Assembly (NCBI GenBank): GCA_003228115.1
Contig: QEVV01000001.1
Coordinates: 434,001-498,000, forward strand
Origin: Chloroflexota bacterium
Lineage (GTDB): Bacteria > Chloroflexota > Dehalococcoidia > Lucifugimonadales > SAR202-VII-2
Reading direction: 5' to 3'
Length of the DNA stretch: 64,000 nt
The notes under the pieces are model-generated. The model saw only the letters and a list, made by a program, of their open reading frames with translations. It was not told the origin of the DNA and did no database searches. The position numbers were made by a program, and so were the translations under genes. Positions 34,292 through 42,759 of the stretch are shown piece after piece; the stretch's first letter is position 1, and every line of letters begins with the position of its first letter.

Positions 34292-34373
34292 ACTCACCGC
34301 GGAGCACACAGAGACCGCGGAGGGAATCTGGCTATATATCCCTTTCTGAGTGCTCCGCGATCTCTGCGGTGGC
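34292..34373. repeat. intergenic imperfect palindrome (CTCCGCG/CGCGGAG type)
   Basis: ACTCACCGCGGAGCACAC near 34292 is mirrored by GTGCTCCGCGATCTCTGCGGTGG ending at 34373, with a second CCGCGGAG copy at 34315. The centre is AT-rich (GGCTATATATCC). Repeats of the accgcggag-agagac type are common between bacterial genes; no gene here. Confidence 0.5.
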
Positions 34374-34419
34374 TTTACTCCCTTGTGCCTGAGCGCTCCG
34401 TATTCTAGAATGCCGACCT

Positions 34420-34886
34420 ATGTCAGACCCTTTACGCATACGACTCTTGGGCTGCCACCACACAGAGACGGCCACTGCCCGCCTGAGCAGCTACCTGGTC
34501 AATGACCGGTTGGCACTCGACGCAGGGGCGCTGTCCTCCACCCTCACGCAGAAGGAGCAGGACAACCTCGCGGGTATCGTCGTCACGCACCTGCACTTCG
34601 ACCACAACCGGGATCTGCTAACGGTGGGCCTGGGAGGGTTCGAAACCGGGCTTTCCCTACCCGTCTACGGGACCGCGGAGACCCTCGACTATCTGCACGA
34701 GAACTTCCTGAACGGCCGCACCTACCCCGACTTCACGGTCCGTCCCTCCACCAAGAAGCCTCGTCTACAGCTGACACCCCTGGAGCCTTGGAAGGAGCAC
34801 GACGTTGCTGGGTTGGCTTTCCCAACCTTTTCAAGGTTGTCCGTACCTGGCGCCACGCGGCGCCTTCGCCGGTCATCGGCGGCACG
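34420..34886 (+). pseudogene. truncated MBL-fold (metallo-beta-lactamase) hydrolase
   Basis: The first ~130 residues are a good MBL-fold start: LGCHHTETATARLSSYLVNDRLALDAGA, then VVTHLHFDHNRD, the HxHxDH metal motif, and VYGTAETLDYL. After EHDVAGL (about 34815) the frame loses all MBL features (no further His or GDT motif), becoming Arg/Ala-rich low-complexity sequence that runs into the 3' end of the convergent MFS gene. The shift point coincides with a hairpin GGGTTGG CTTT CCCAACC followed by TTTT. A neighbouring frame keeps a short H-A-A-P-S piece, so a frameshift followed by truncation is likely. TAGAAT 8 bases before the ATG suggests it was or is transcribed leaderless. Confidence 0.7.
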
Positions 34887-36140
34887 TTATCGGCTCGCCA
34901 ACTGCCGCGCCGCAGGCTCCCGGCCAAAGATGAGCAATACAGCGGTAACGGTGATACAGATGCCGGCAACAACCGTCCAGCCTAGAGAGTAGGATCCCCC
35001 TCTCTCCAGCATGAGCCCGAATAAGGGCGCCGCTGTGATGGTGCCAAGGCGCATGCACATGTTCAGCACTCCGGTGGCCACACCGCTCCTCCCCACGGCA
35101 GCTGTTTCACCGACCAAGGAGATGAGGACCCCCGGCCAGGCCATCAGGGTAGCCCCGAACGCCGCCGCGATAAGCGCTACGAAGACCACCGACGCGCCCT
35201 CGCCAAGTCGACTCGCTCCAAAAAACACCGTGGAGGTCAGCACGCCAATGACGCCCAGCACCAGTACCCGACGACCCCCGAAGAGAAAATCACTGGCGGC
35301 GCCCCAGAACAGGCGCCCCACGGCGCTGGCCAGCAACGCGATACCAAGTTGCCCCCCGGCGGCAACGGGGGAATACTTCGCCACGTCCACAAGGAACAAG
35401 ATGAAATAGACGGTAACCAAGACATGCGTGCTGGCGAAGACGACGCCCCAAAGGATGGCCAACACCAGAGTGCGATCGTGCAACAGGTACCCCAGCCCTC
35501 CCGCTCCTTGACCACTCACGTTTCTCCGCTCAACGGGGCGGTCCCTATAGCTAACCGTAAACACAACGCCAACAACAAACACGAATCCGGCAAGGCAGAC
35601 CAGCGCAGCGCGCCAACTCCAGGCTGTGGCGATAATGGGCAGTAACAACGCCGCCGTAGACGCCACAATCGGAGGCCCCGATTGTTTGATGCTCATGGCC
35701 ATGGCCCGAATGCGAGGCGGAGCCCAATCGATGATAGCCTTTGAGGTGGCGGGGAAACCCGGCGCCTGAGCGAACCCAATGAGGCTGGCGAAGGCTAGGA
35801 ACACCGGGAATGACCAGGCGACGGAAAGGGTCAGCAGCGCCACGGATAGCACCGCCATGCTCACAGCCATGATGATCCGGACGCCCCAGATGTCCGAGAG
35901 CCAGCCTGCGGGTACGACGGTAATCAGCCCTCCGGCGAAGAGCGCCGACCCCATCAGCCCCAATTGCACCGGCGACAGCCCCAACTCCTGCTGTACGAAG
36001 GGGAAAAGCACTGGTATGCCCTGAAGCGGCACCTGCGTAGTCCCCTGGACGATGGTAACCAAGGCAATAACGAAAACCAGGCTGGATCGTTTGACCGGCA
36101 GGCCCGGCTGAGAAGGGGAAGTGTTGTTCTTCGAGTTCAT
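34887..36140 (-). CDS. MFS transporter, paralogue of the carrier at 7.8 kb
   Basis: 417 residues, twelve TM segments. Loop motif GWLSDIWGVRIIM in the first half and WGAASDFLFGGRRVL in the second. The segment GFAQAPGFPATSKAIIDWAPPRIRAMAMSIKQSG closely matches the gene at 7803-9059, so they share a substrate class. Stop TAA at 34889-34887 lies within the remnant of the MBL gene's 3' region. ATG 36140 is preceded by a weak GAAGAG. Substrate not readable. Confidence 0.88.
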   Translation of the reverse strand: MNSKNNTSPSQPGLPVKRSSLVFVIALVTIVQGTTQVPLQGIPVLFPFVQQELGLSPVQLGLMGSALFAGGLITVVPAGWLSDIWGVRIIMAVSMAVLSVALLTLSVAWSFPVFLAFASLIGFAQAPGFPATSKAIIDWAPPRIRAMAMSIKQSGPPIVASTAALLLPIIATAWSWRAALVCLAGFVFVVGVVFTVSYRDRPVERRNVSGQGAGGLGYLLHDRTLVLAILWGVVFASTHVLVTVYFILFLVDVAKYSPVAAGGQLGIALLASAVGRLFWGAASDFLFGGRRVLVLGVIGVLTSTVFFGASRLGEGASVVFVALIAAAFGATLMAWPGVLISLVGETAAVGRSGVATGVLNMCMRLGTITAAPLFGLMLERGGSYSLGWTVVAGICITVTAVLLIFGREPAARQLASR

Positions 36141-36156
36141 ATCTCTTCAACGCCCG

Positions 36157-36185
36157 ACTGTATGGGTGGCCTTATAACGTGTCAA
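36157..36185 (-). promoter_or_regulatory. sigma70-type promoter for the MFS gene
   Basis: Minus strand TTGACA (36185-36180), 17 bases, TACAGT (36162-36157). The predicted leader is only about 10 bases. Confidence 0.55.
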
Positions 36186-36254
36186 CGAGCGGCTCCTTGC
36201 CACGCATGCACCAGTTTGCTACCGTTGCCGTAATTGACGGAGGAATCCTATCTA

Positions 36255-36998
36255 ATGACGGCCACGTCGCGCAAAGTATCTCTGTTTATAACCTGCTTGG
36301 TCGACCAGTTCTTTCCGGAGGTCGGCGAGGCAGTGGTTCGAGTGCTGCGCCGCCAGGGGGTTGAAGTGGATTTCCCCGAAGGCCAGACCTGCTGCGGTCA
36401 ACCTGCTTTTAACGGCGGGTTCACCGAGGATGCCAAAGCGGTGGCGCGTAGGTTTCTGGACAACTTCGATGGCGATCAGGATGTCGTCGTCCCGTCCGGC
36501 TCTTGTGGGGCAATGGTGAAGGTCTTCTACCCGGAGATCTTTCATGACGAGCCGGGGACGGCCGCTCGAGCCAAGGATCTCAGCGCCCGCACCTATGAAT
36601 TTTCCGAATACTTGGTCAACGTCCTAGGCGTCACCGACGTTGGCGCCTCCAAGAAGACAAAGGTCGCCTATCACGCCGCCTGCCACTTGCTGCGAGAGCT
36701 GCGAGTGAAGGAGCCTCCCCGCCAACTTATTGAGGGCGTCGAAGGCGCCGAATACACGCCAATGGAGCTTGAGGAAGCCTGCTGTGGCTTTGGCGGCACC
36801 TTCTCGGTGAAGTATTCGGAGATATCAGAGGCCATATTGGAGGACAAGCTAAAGAGCTTGGCGGAGTGTGGCGCTGATACCCTTGTTTCCTGCGACTCCA
36901 GCTGTCTCATGCATATTTCAGGCGCGCTTTCCCGGCGCGGCAGTCCAGTGAAAGCCATGCACTTAGCTCAGCTCTTGGACAATCGAGAGGACTCCTGA
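36255..36998 (+). CDS. lutA: LutA-type Fe-S oxidoreductase, L-lactate utilisation
   Basis: About 247 residues. Two cysteine-rich CCG domains: TCCGQPAFNGG and VPSGSCGAM in the first half, HAACHLLREL with EEACCGFGGTFSVKY in the second, ending VSCDSSCLMHI. This is the LutA/LldE layout. With LutB and LutC it oxidises L-lactate to pyruvate. Start ATG 36255 follows GGAGGA at about 10 bases; lutB begins two bases after the stop. Confidence 0.93.
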   Translation: MTATSRKVSLFITCLVDQFFPEVGEAVVRVLRRQGVEVDFPEGQTCCGQPAFNGGFTEDAKAVARRFLDNFDGDQDVVVPSGSCGAMVKVFYPEIFHDEPGTAARAKDLSARTYEFSEYLVNVLGVTDVGASKKTKVAYHAACHLLRELRVKEPPRQLIEGVEGAEYTPMELEEACCGFGGTFSVKYSEISEAILEDKLKSLAECGADTLVSCDSSCLMHISGALSRRGSPVKAMHLAQLLDNREDS

Positions 36999-36999
36999 A

Positions 37000-38436
37000 A
37001 TGGACGTTAAGACGAAGGACTTCGTGAGTGGCTCCAAGGCAGCCATTCTCGACCCCCAAATTCAAGAGGCCCTGGCCAAACTACGAAACGGGCTGGGCCG
37101 GGGTCCAAGGCTGGCCTCTGAGGAGTTGACGCCCCCCGTCTGGCAGGACATGCGGCAGCGGGCAAGCGACATCAAGACCCACACAATAGCCAATCTTGAT
37201 TACTACCTCGAGAAACTATCAGACAACGTAGAAAAAGCAGGCGGCCACGTCCACTTTGCCCGAGACGCCAAAGAGGCTAGCGACATCGTTCTGGACATCG
37301 CCCGCAAGCGCGACGTTGAGTTGGTTATCAAGGGCAAGTCCATGGTCTCGGAAGAACTTGAGATCAACGACCACCTTGAAAGTATCGGCATCGAATCGGT
37401 GGAAACGGACCTGGGCGAGTACATTCTCCAGCTGATGAATGAGCCGCCCTTCCATATCATCGCTCCCGCAATTCACAAAAGCCGCCGCCAAGTATCCGAG
37501 ATCTTCACTGAGAAGCTCAAGACCTTGCCCTCGGACGAGGTGGAGCAACTTTGCGAGACGGCGCGAGAGACGCTGAGGGAGAAATTCCTCAACGCCGACA
37601 TGGGTATTACGGGAGTCAACTTCGCGGTGGCCGAAACGGGAACCATCGCCCTGGTCACTAACGAGGGTAACGGAAGGATGTGCACCTCCCTTCCCAAGGT
37701 GCACATAGCACTCATGGGCATGGAAAAGATCCTGCCACGGCTCGAAGACCTGGCTCTGTTCCTCGGCGTACTGCCACGGTCGGCGACAGGACAGCGCATC
37801 TCCAGCTATGTCACCTGCGTCACGGGACCCCGCCGCTCGACAGACGAGGACGGTCCCGAAGAATTTCACCTAGTCATCGTAGACAACGGCCGCTCCAAGA
37901 TATTGGCCGATGAGCAGATGCGGGAAGCCTTGAACTGCATCAGGTGCGGCGCATGCCTCAACGCATGCCCGATCTACGGCAAGGTAGGAGGGCACGCATA
38001 CGGCTGGGTCTACTCAGGCCCCATTGGCGCAATAGTCACGCCAATGCTGACCGGAACGGTGGAGGCCAAACACCTTCCCTTCGCTTCCACCCTTTGCGGC
38101 GCCTGCAAGGACGCCTGTCCCGTCAAGATCGACATTCCGCACATGTTGCTTCGCCTCCGGCAAGAGATAACCCAGGGAGGAACCCTTGCCAAAAACGGCA
38201 AAGCCCCTTGGTACGAAGCTGCTTTGATGAAGGGTTGGCGGCAGTCAGTGAGAGGCTCTCGAGTGTTCTCTTTGGCCAACCGACTGGGCCGCCTTGCCCT
38301 GCTACCCCTGTCTCGCAACGGCAAAGTACGCCGCCTACCACCACCGCTTTCCGGCTGGACACGGTTCCGCGACTTCCCATTGCCATCGGCGAAACCGTTC
38401 CGGGAGCGTTGGCGCAAGGGTTTGAAGGACGAGTAA
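37000..38436 (+). CDS. lutB: LutB-type Fe-S protein, L-lactate utilisation
   Basis: 478 residues. The N-terminal LUD domain runs to about residue 290 (KGKSMVSEELEINDHLESIGIESVETDLGEYI, then GITGVNFAVAETGTIALVTNEGNGR). Two [4Fe-4S] ferredoxin motifs follow, CIRCGACLNACPIYGKVGG and TLCGACKDACPVKI, then a basic C-terminal extension. Length and order match LutB/LldF. Part of a four-gene operon with lutA, a tautomerase and lutC. Confidence 0.95.
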   Translation: MDVKTKDFVSGSKAAILDPQIQEALAKLRNGLGRGPRLASEELTPPVWQDMRQRASDIKTHTIANLDYYLEKLSDNVEKAGGHVHFARDAKEASDIVLDIARKRDVELVIKGKSMVSEELEINDHLESIGIESVETDLGEYILQLMNEPPFHIIAPAIHKSRRQVSEIFTEKLKTLPSDEVEQLCETARETLREKFLNADMGITGVNFAVAETGTIALVTNEGNGRMCTSLPKVHIALMGMEKILPRLEDLALFLGVLPRSATGQRISSYVTCVTGPRRSTDEDGPEEFHLVIVDNGRSKILADEQMREALNCIRCGACLNACPIYGKVGGHAYGWVYSGPIGAIVTPMLTGTVEAKHLPFASTLCGACKDACPVKIDIPHMLLRLRQEITQGGTLAKNGKAPWYEAALMKGWRQSVRGSRVFSLANRLGRLALLPLSRNGKVRRLPPPLSGWTRFRDFPLPSAKPFRERWRKGLKDE

Positions 38437-38476
38437 ACGATGGCGACCAAATGAATCCTGAGGAAGGAGGACCCAA

Positions 38477-38662
38477 ATGCCTATCGTACGTGTAGAGATG
38501 TTCCCCAGAAGGACCCACGAGCAGAAGGCCGCCCTTGCCAAGGCCATTACCGATGTGATGGTCGAAATCGCCGAAACACCGCGGGAGGCCATCCACGTCA
38601 TCATTCAGGACATCCCAAAGGACCACTGGGCTCAGGGCGGGGTTCTGGCCTCAGAAGTCTAG
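38477..38662 (+). CDS. 4-oxalocrotonate tautomerase family protein
   Basis: 61 residues, the size of the 4-OT subunit. It begins M-P-I-V-R-V-E-M, so removal of Met leaves the catalytic Pro1; Arg11/Arg12 (FPRRTHEQK) and the following helix AALAKAITDVMVEI fit the family, as does VHVIIQDIPKDHWAQGG. It interconverts enol and keto acids. Strong ribosome site AAGGAGG. It is inserted between lutB and lutC, with lutC starting 3 bases later, an unusual arrangement suggesting a role on 2-hydroxy/2-oxo acids made by the same operon. Confidence 0.92.
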   Translation: MPIVRVEMFPRRTHEQKAALAKAITDVMVEIAETPREAIHVIIQDIPKDHWAQGGVLASEV

Positions 38663-38665
38663 GCA

Positions 38666-39403
38666 ATGCCCGGAACCACTAGAGCCGACTTCATAAGCAC
38701 CGTTCGGCAAGCTCTAGGACGATCGGAGCCTCTCACTGAGGCGCCTGTCCCGCCGAATGGCTCGCCCTCTCTCGCTGAGGTTGAAGCGCGGGCTGTCGCT
38801 ATTCGCCAACGTTTATCGAACAGTGGCCCGGAGTTGGTAGAGGCGTTGGTGGGAGCAGCGGAGCGGGCCGGTTGGAAGATCTGCCGTGCAGCGTCGCCTG
38901 AGGACGCGTTGGATTACATCGCCGCGTTAGCGGAGCGGGACGAGGTAAAGAAGGTAGTTCGCTCCTCTCACGATGTCTTTAGCCGCCTTGATGTGGAGGG
39001 CACGTTACGACGTGCGGGAGCCGAGGTCATGGTGCAATCCAGAGCAAATGGCGTCGACTTGGACGCCAGCCGGGAGGAAGCTGCTATTGCCGAGCTAGGC
39101 GTGACAGGCGTGGACTATGCCATAGCTGATCTTGGCTCGTGTGTGATCCAACCGCGTGAGGGCATTAGCCGCACAACGTCGCTTCTACCTCCCCTGCACG
39201 TTGCCATCGTCGAGCCCGCACAGATTGTTGGCGACCTATCGGACTTCATGGCGCTCTGGGCCGCCGATGCTCAGCGCGATGGCGACCCCGGTAGCTATAT
39301 GAATATCATCACGGGCCCCAGCCGCACCGCCGACATCGAACAGATATTGGTCGTGGGGGTCCATGGCCCGAAAGAAGTGCACATGGTGGTGCTGGATAGC
39401 TAG
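38666..39403 (+). CDS. lutC: LutC-type LUD-domain protein, L-lactate utilisation
   Basis: 245 residues forming a single LUD domain: VTGVDYAIADLGSCVIQPREGISRTTSLLPPLHVAIV and the ending ITGPSRTADIEQILVVGVHGPKEVHMVVLD, diagnostic for LutC/YkgG. It lacks cysteine clusters, as expected. Last gene of the operon; a dispersed repeat follows at 39432. Confidence 0.93.
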   Translation: MPGTTRADFISTVRQALGRSEPLTEAPVPPNGSPSLAEVEARAVAIRQRLSNSGPELVEALVGAAERAGWKICRAASPEDALDYIAALAERDEVKKVVRSSHDVFSRLDVEGTLRRAGAEVMVQSRANGVDLDASREEAAIAELGVTGVDYAIADLGSCVIQPREGISRTTSLLPPLHVAIVEPAQIVGDLSDFMALWAADAQRDGDPGSYMNIITGPSRTADIEQILVVGVHGPKEVHMVVLDS

Positions 39404-39431
39404 GAACACTTCCCTTGTCCCACACCACTGA

Positions 39432-39463
39432 CTTGTCGTTCTGAGCGAAGCGAAGAACCTTGT
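39432..39463 (+). repeat. dispersed CTTGTCGTTCTGAG-type repeat
   Basis: Starts CTTGTCGTTCTGAGCGAAG and ends GAAGAACCTTGT. Nearly the same sequence occurs at 62298-62330, and looser relatives at 3769 and 62162. Lies between lutC and msrA. Confidence 0.65.
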
Positions 39464-39509
39464 ACGTGTACCCGAACCTTGGGTTGGACGAAATGCAAAG
39501 GAGGCTTCA

Positions 39510-40136
39510 ATGGCCGAAAGCAATAACGGCAGCCAGACGTCAGGCACCAGTGTCGCTACCTTGGCGGGCGGCTGCTTCTGGTGCCTGGAGGCGGTTTTTG
39601 AGCAGCTGATTGGCGTAGAGAAGGTAGTTTCGGGATACGCCGGCGGGCACACGCCGAACCCGAACTATCACGATGTCTGCTCTGGAACCACGGGCCACGC
39701 AGAGGTCGTGCAGGTGACCTTTGACCCGTCGGCACTCTCCCTCCGAGACCTGTTGGAGGTCTTCTTCTCCATCCACGACCCCACAACGCTGAACGCTCAG
39801 GGGCCGGACGTGGGGACTCAATACCGCTCAGCCATCTTTTACCACGATGATGAGCAGAAAGTGGCCGCAGAGGAGGCAATCCAGCAGCTGACTGAGGAGC
39901 AAGCCTTCAAGGACAAGATCGTCACAGAAGTGGCGCCTCTAGAAGTCTTCCACGCCGGGGAGGACTACCACCAGGAGTATTACCGCAATAATCGCAGTGC
40001 GGGCTATTGCCGGGTCATCATCGACCCCAAGGTAGCCAAGTTCAAGAAGAGTTACGGGGATAGGCTCAAGGAACCGGAGACGGCGGAAGCTGCCAGTGGC
40101 TCAGGCGGCATCTGGCCTTTCAACCGCAAGGGCTAG
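39510..40136 (+). CDS. msrA: peptide methionine sulfoxide reductase MsrA
   Basis: 208 residues. Catalytic motif GGCFWCLEAVFEQL near residue 20, then GYAGGHTPNPNYHDVCSGTTGHAEVV and YHQEYYRNN, all MsrA hallmarks. It reduces methionine-S-sulfoxide in proteins, using thioredoxin (trxA is at 59762). There is an extra C-terminal tail (ETAEAASGSGGIWPFNRKG) of no known function, and no MsrB fusion. AAAGGAGG precedes the ATG. Confidence 0.97.
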   Translation: MAESNNGSQTSGTSVATLAGGCFWCLEAVFEQLIGVEKVVSGYAGGHTPNPNYHDVCSGTTGHAEVVQVTFDPSALSLRDLLEVFFSIHDPTTLNAQGPDVGTQYRSAIFYHDDEQKVAAEEAIQQLTEEQAFKDKIVTEVAPLEVFHAGEDYHQEYYRNNRSAGYCRVIIDPKVAKFKKSYGDRLKEPETAEAASGSGGIWPFNRKG

Positions 40137-40142
40137 GATGCC

Positions 40143-41276
40143 CTAGCCAACCCAACGGGCGCTACGCATCGCCCGCTCTGCTGCGTCAGCTAGCAATGCA
40201 TAGGCATTCGCTATGGCCTCTTCCAGCGGTATCGATCCATCCGTCAGGGTCTCGACCGCGTCAATGCCCATGCTCAGGGTCTGCTCATGGCCCTCTCCCA
40301 CCGTCCCAGCCAGCGCTATGACTGGCAATCCCTTCGCCTTTGCCCTGCGCGCCACTCCCACAGGAACCTTGTTGTAGACCGTTTGACCGTCCAAGCGACC
40401 CTCTCCAGTGATGACAAGGTCGGCGGAGACCAGTGCAGCGTCCAGTCCAACGGCATTGGCAATCAAATCAACGCCCGGTTGGAGTCGAGCATCTAGGAAC
40501 GCCATGAGCCCTGCGCCAAGGCCACCTGCCGCGCCAGCACCAGGGACGTTGGAGACATCGCGGCCCACGGTTGCTGCCAACACCTCCCCATAGCGTGAAA
40601 GTGCCGCGTCCAGGAACTGGACGACCTCCGGCGTGGCCCCCTTTTGCGGGCCGTAGACCGCGCTGGCGCCCTCCGGCCCAGTCAGCGGGTTCGTCACGTC
40701 GCATGCCACCAAGAACTCACACGAACCGACCCAACGATCCAAGCCAGTTAGGTCGATCCGGACCAAACGAGCCAAGGCTGCGCCACCCTCAGGCAGGACT
40801 TTGCCCTCAGCATCAAGATAGCGGGCCCCTAACGCCGTTGCCATCCCCGCGCCACCGTCGTTCGTAGCACTGCCCCCAATCCCGATGATCATGCGGCGGC
40901 ATCCAGCGTCCAAGCCCGCCCGGATGAGTTGGCCAGTCCCATAAGTAGAAGCTCGTCTGGGGTCTAGACTGTCTTGAGGCACGAGAACGAGGCCAGAGGC
41001 CCGCGCCATTTCGATAACAGCACTCTCCCCGTCTCCCGTAACCCCCCAAAGCGCCAAAACCTCGTCGCCCAATGGCCCGAGAACGGCGGTCTCCCTGTAC
41101 GACCCGCCGGTCGCTTCCACCAGAGCCTCCAAAGTCCCATCACCACCATCGGCCATGGGCATGAGGACGACCTCAGCCTCCGGCAGGACCCTCAACACAC
41201 CCTCACGGATGGCGCGGCAAGCCTCCCGAGCAGACAGGCTTCCCTTGAACGCTTGTGGGGCAACAACAATTCGCAC
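40143..41276 (-). CDS. glycerate 2-kinase (GarK/GlxK family)
   Basis: About 377 residues. Starts RIVVAPQAFKGSLSAREAC, then PMADGGDGTLEAL, GIGGSATNDGGAGM (the sugar/phosphate loop), and TGEGRLDGQT near residue 290, all conserved in GarK. It phosphorylates D-glycerate to 2-phosphoglycerate. The start is set at GTG 41276: TATAAT (41288-41283) ends 7 bases before it, so the RNA would begin at the start codon, and the family N-terminus fits. An ATG at 41297 would lie across the promoter. Confidence 0.93.
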   Translation of the reverse strand: MRIVVAPQAFKGSLSAREACRAIREGVLRVLPEAEVVLMPMADGGDGTLEALVEATGGSYRETAVLGPLGDEVLALWGVTGDGESAVIEMARASGLVLVPQDSLDPRRASTYGTGQLIRAGLDAGCRRMIIGIGGSATNDGGAGMATALGARYLDAEGKVLPEGGAALARLVRIDLTGLDRWVGSCEFLVACDVTNPLTGPEGASAVYGPQKGATPEVVQFLDAALSRYGEVLAATVGRDVSNVPGAGAAGGLGAGLMAFLDARLQPGVDLIANAVGLDAALVSADLVITGEGRLDGQTVYNKVPVGVARRAKAKGLPVIALAGTVGEGHEQTLSMGIDAVETLTDGSIPLEEAIANAYALLADAAERAMRSARWVG

Positions 41277-41282
41277 GGCGTC

Positions 41283-41311
41283 ATTATAGGGTGGCATCAG
41301 TGCCTTGACAA
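41283..41311 (-). promoter_or_regulatory. strong promoter giving a leaderless glycerate kinase mRNA
   Basis: Minus strand TTGTCA (41311-41306), 17 bases, TATAAT (41288-41283). On the plus strand the same bases give TTGACA (41305-41310) with TACTTT at 41329-41334 facing the radical SAM gene, so divergent -35 boxes overlap. Confidence 0.6.
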
Positions 41312-41365
41312 GAACTTATGTTCTGCACTACTTTGATGACCCACCTTCACAACGCGAGGATTCCC

Positions 41366-42265
41366 ATGCCCTTAGAGTCGGTCGAAGAGGTTCCCTGCAA
41401 ATCGCTGATAAACCGGGTCTACGGGAACAACCTTCCCTTTCGGTGGACCATCAACCCCTATCGCGGGTGCCAGCACGCGTGTGTCTACTGCTTTGCCAGG
41501 GGCACGCATGAATTCCTCGGATACGACGGCGGACGTCAATTCGACACGCGCATCATCGTGAAGATCAACGCGCCGGAGGTGCTGCGGGAAGAACTCAAAC
41601 GTCCCAACTGGCGTAGGGAAATCATCGCCCTAGGCACTGCTTGTGACCCTTACGAACCCGCTGAGCGCCGCTATGAAGTCACCAGACGGATCGTCGAAGC
41701 TCTCCGAGATGCAGCCAACCCTGTCTCCATCACCACCAAGTCGGTGCTGGTAAAGCGGGACATCGATATCCTTCAAGAGTTGGCTCAGATCGCCAAGGTA
41801 CGCGTGAACTTCAGTGTAGGTTCACTGGATGACCGTGTGTGGCAGAAGACGGAGCCAGGAACGCCCCGTCCCATCCGACGTCTCGAAGCAATGCAGGCGT
41901 TGGTGGAAGCGGGCATCCCGGCAGGCGTGCTCATGGCCCCTATTATTCCAGTGCTCTCAGACAGCAAAGAGAGCATGGAGACCGTCGTCAAGGCAGCCGC
42001 TGAGCACAAAGCGCAGTTCCTAGGCGCCAATGTCCTCCACCTGAAGCCAGGCTCCAAGGAGTGGTTCATGCCCTTTCTGAGGGAGGCTCATCCTCACCTT
42101 CTACCCGAGTACCACCGCCTCTACAGGGGCGCCTACGCGCCCAGGCAGTACACGGAACAGGTCATGGCAAAGATTGATGAGCTAAGGGATCGATGGGGCC
42201 TTCACGATCGCGGAGCCCTTTTGCAGGGGCCGCAAAAGGGCCAGCTTGCGCTGGCCCTTGCATAG
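41366..42265 (+). CDS. radical SAM protein, Rv2578c / SPL-like family
   Basis: About 299 residues. The cluster motif is CQHACVYCFARGTHEFLGYD within NPYRGCQHACVYC, the signature of the Rv2578c-type radical SAM group related to spore photoproduct lyase. Other typical pieces are TACDPYEPAERRY and ITTKSVLVKRDIDIL. It binds [4Fe-4S] and SAM; its substrate is unknown for the family. Start ATG 41366 is chosen because GAGGA stands 6 bases upstream; upstream in-frame ATGs at 41318 and 41336 have none. Confidence 0.9.
   Translation: MPLESVEEVPCKSLINRVYGNNLPFRWTINPYRGCQHACVYCFARGTHEFLGYDGGRQFDTRIIVKINAPEVLREELKRPNWRREIIALGTACDPYEPAERRYEVTRRIVEALRDAANPVSITTKSVLVKRDIDILQELAQIAKVRVNFSVGSLDDRVWQKTEPGTPRPIRRLEAMQALVEAGIPAGVLMAPIIPVLSDSKESMETVVKAAAEHKAQFLGANVLHLKPGSKEWFMPFLREAHPHLLPEYHRLYRGAYAPRQYTEQVMAKIDELRDRWGLHDRGALLQGPQKGQLALALA
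42236..42259 (+). terminator. hairpin overlapping the end of the radical SAM gene
   Basis: AAGGGCCAGC (42236-42245), TTGC loop, GCTGGCCCTT (42250-42259). It lies inside the last codons and lacks a T tract, so terminator function is uncertain. Confidence 0.35.
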
Positions 42266-42284
42266 CTTAACCTGAACGCCCTGC

Positions 42285-42707
42285 CTATCGGATCATCCCA
42301 TAGACTTTGTCAGGGCTTGTAAGTACGACGACCGCGTCCTGGTCTCCCATGACTTGGTCGTATTCATCCCAATTGGGATGTTCTCCGCCGCCGCAGGCGC
42401 TGTAGACAGCACGACGTAAGAGCCGCAATTTCTCCGCGTCAGTGTTGCCGGAGTCGAAAAGCGTAGCCTGTCCCTCGACGATAACGTAACTACGCCAGTC
42501 GCTATCCACAGTCAGGACAGAACATTGAGGGTCGCTGCGAAGATTGCGCACCTTCGCGGTCTTGCCTTGAACAGACACGAAGCCCATCTTTCCTTGAAAG
42601 GGCCCGGCGACAACAATGCTGTTCTGGATTCCGCCAACAGGCCTGTGTGTACTAATCACCGCCCGGTGATTGGTCTCCAGAAAGGGAACGGCGTCGCTGA
42701 ATTCCAT
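42285..42707 (-). CDS. PPOX-class (pyridoxamine 5'-phosphate oxidase-like) flavin or F420 protein
   Basis: 140 residues of split-barrel fold: FLETNHRAVISTHRPVGGIQNSIVV at the start, GKTAKVRNLRSDPQCSVLTVDSDWRSYVIVEGQATLF in the middle and VVVLTSPDKVYGMIR at the end. This pattern is that of PPOX-class F420-dependent or heme/flavin-binding small proteins. Which cofactor is used cannot be told. Stands between the radical SAM gene (convergent) and a broken VOC gene. Confidence 0.85.
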   Translation of the reverse strand: MEFSDAVPFLETNHRAVISTHRPVGGIQNSIVVAGPFQGKMGFVSVQGKTAKVRNLRSDPQCSVLTVDSDWRSYVIVEGQATLFDSGNTDAEKLRLLRRAVYSACGGGEHPNWDEYDQVMGDQDAVVVLTSPDKVYGMIR

Positions 42708-42759
42708 GATTCACCTTAAATGCGTTGTTGATTCGGGGCGGGCGGTTGGATTCCTCGCC

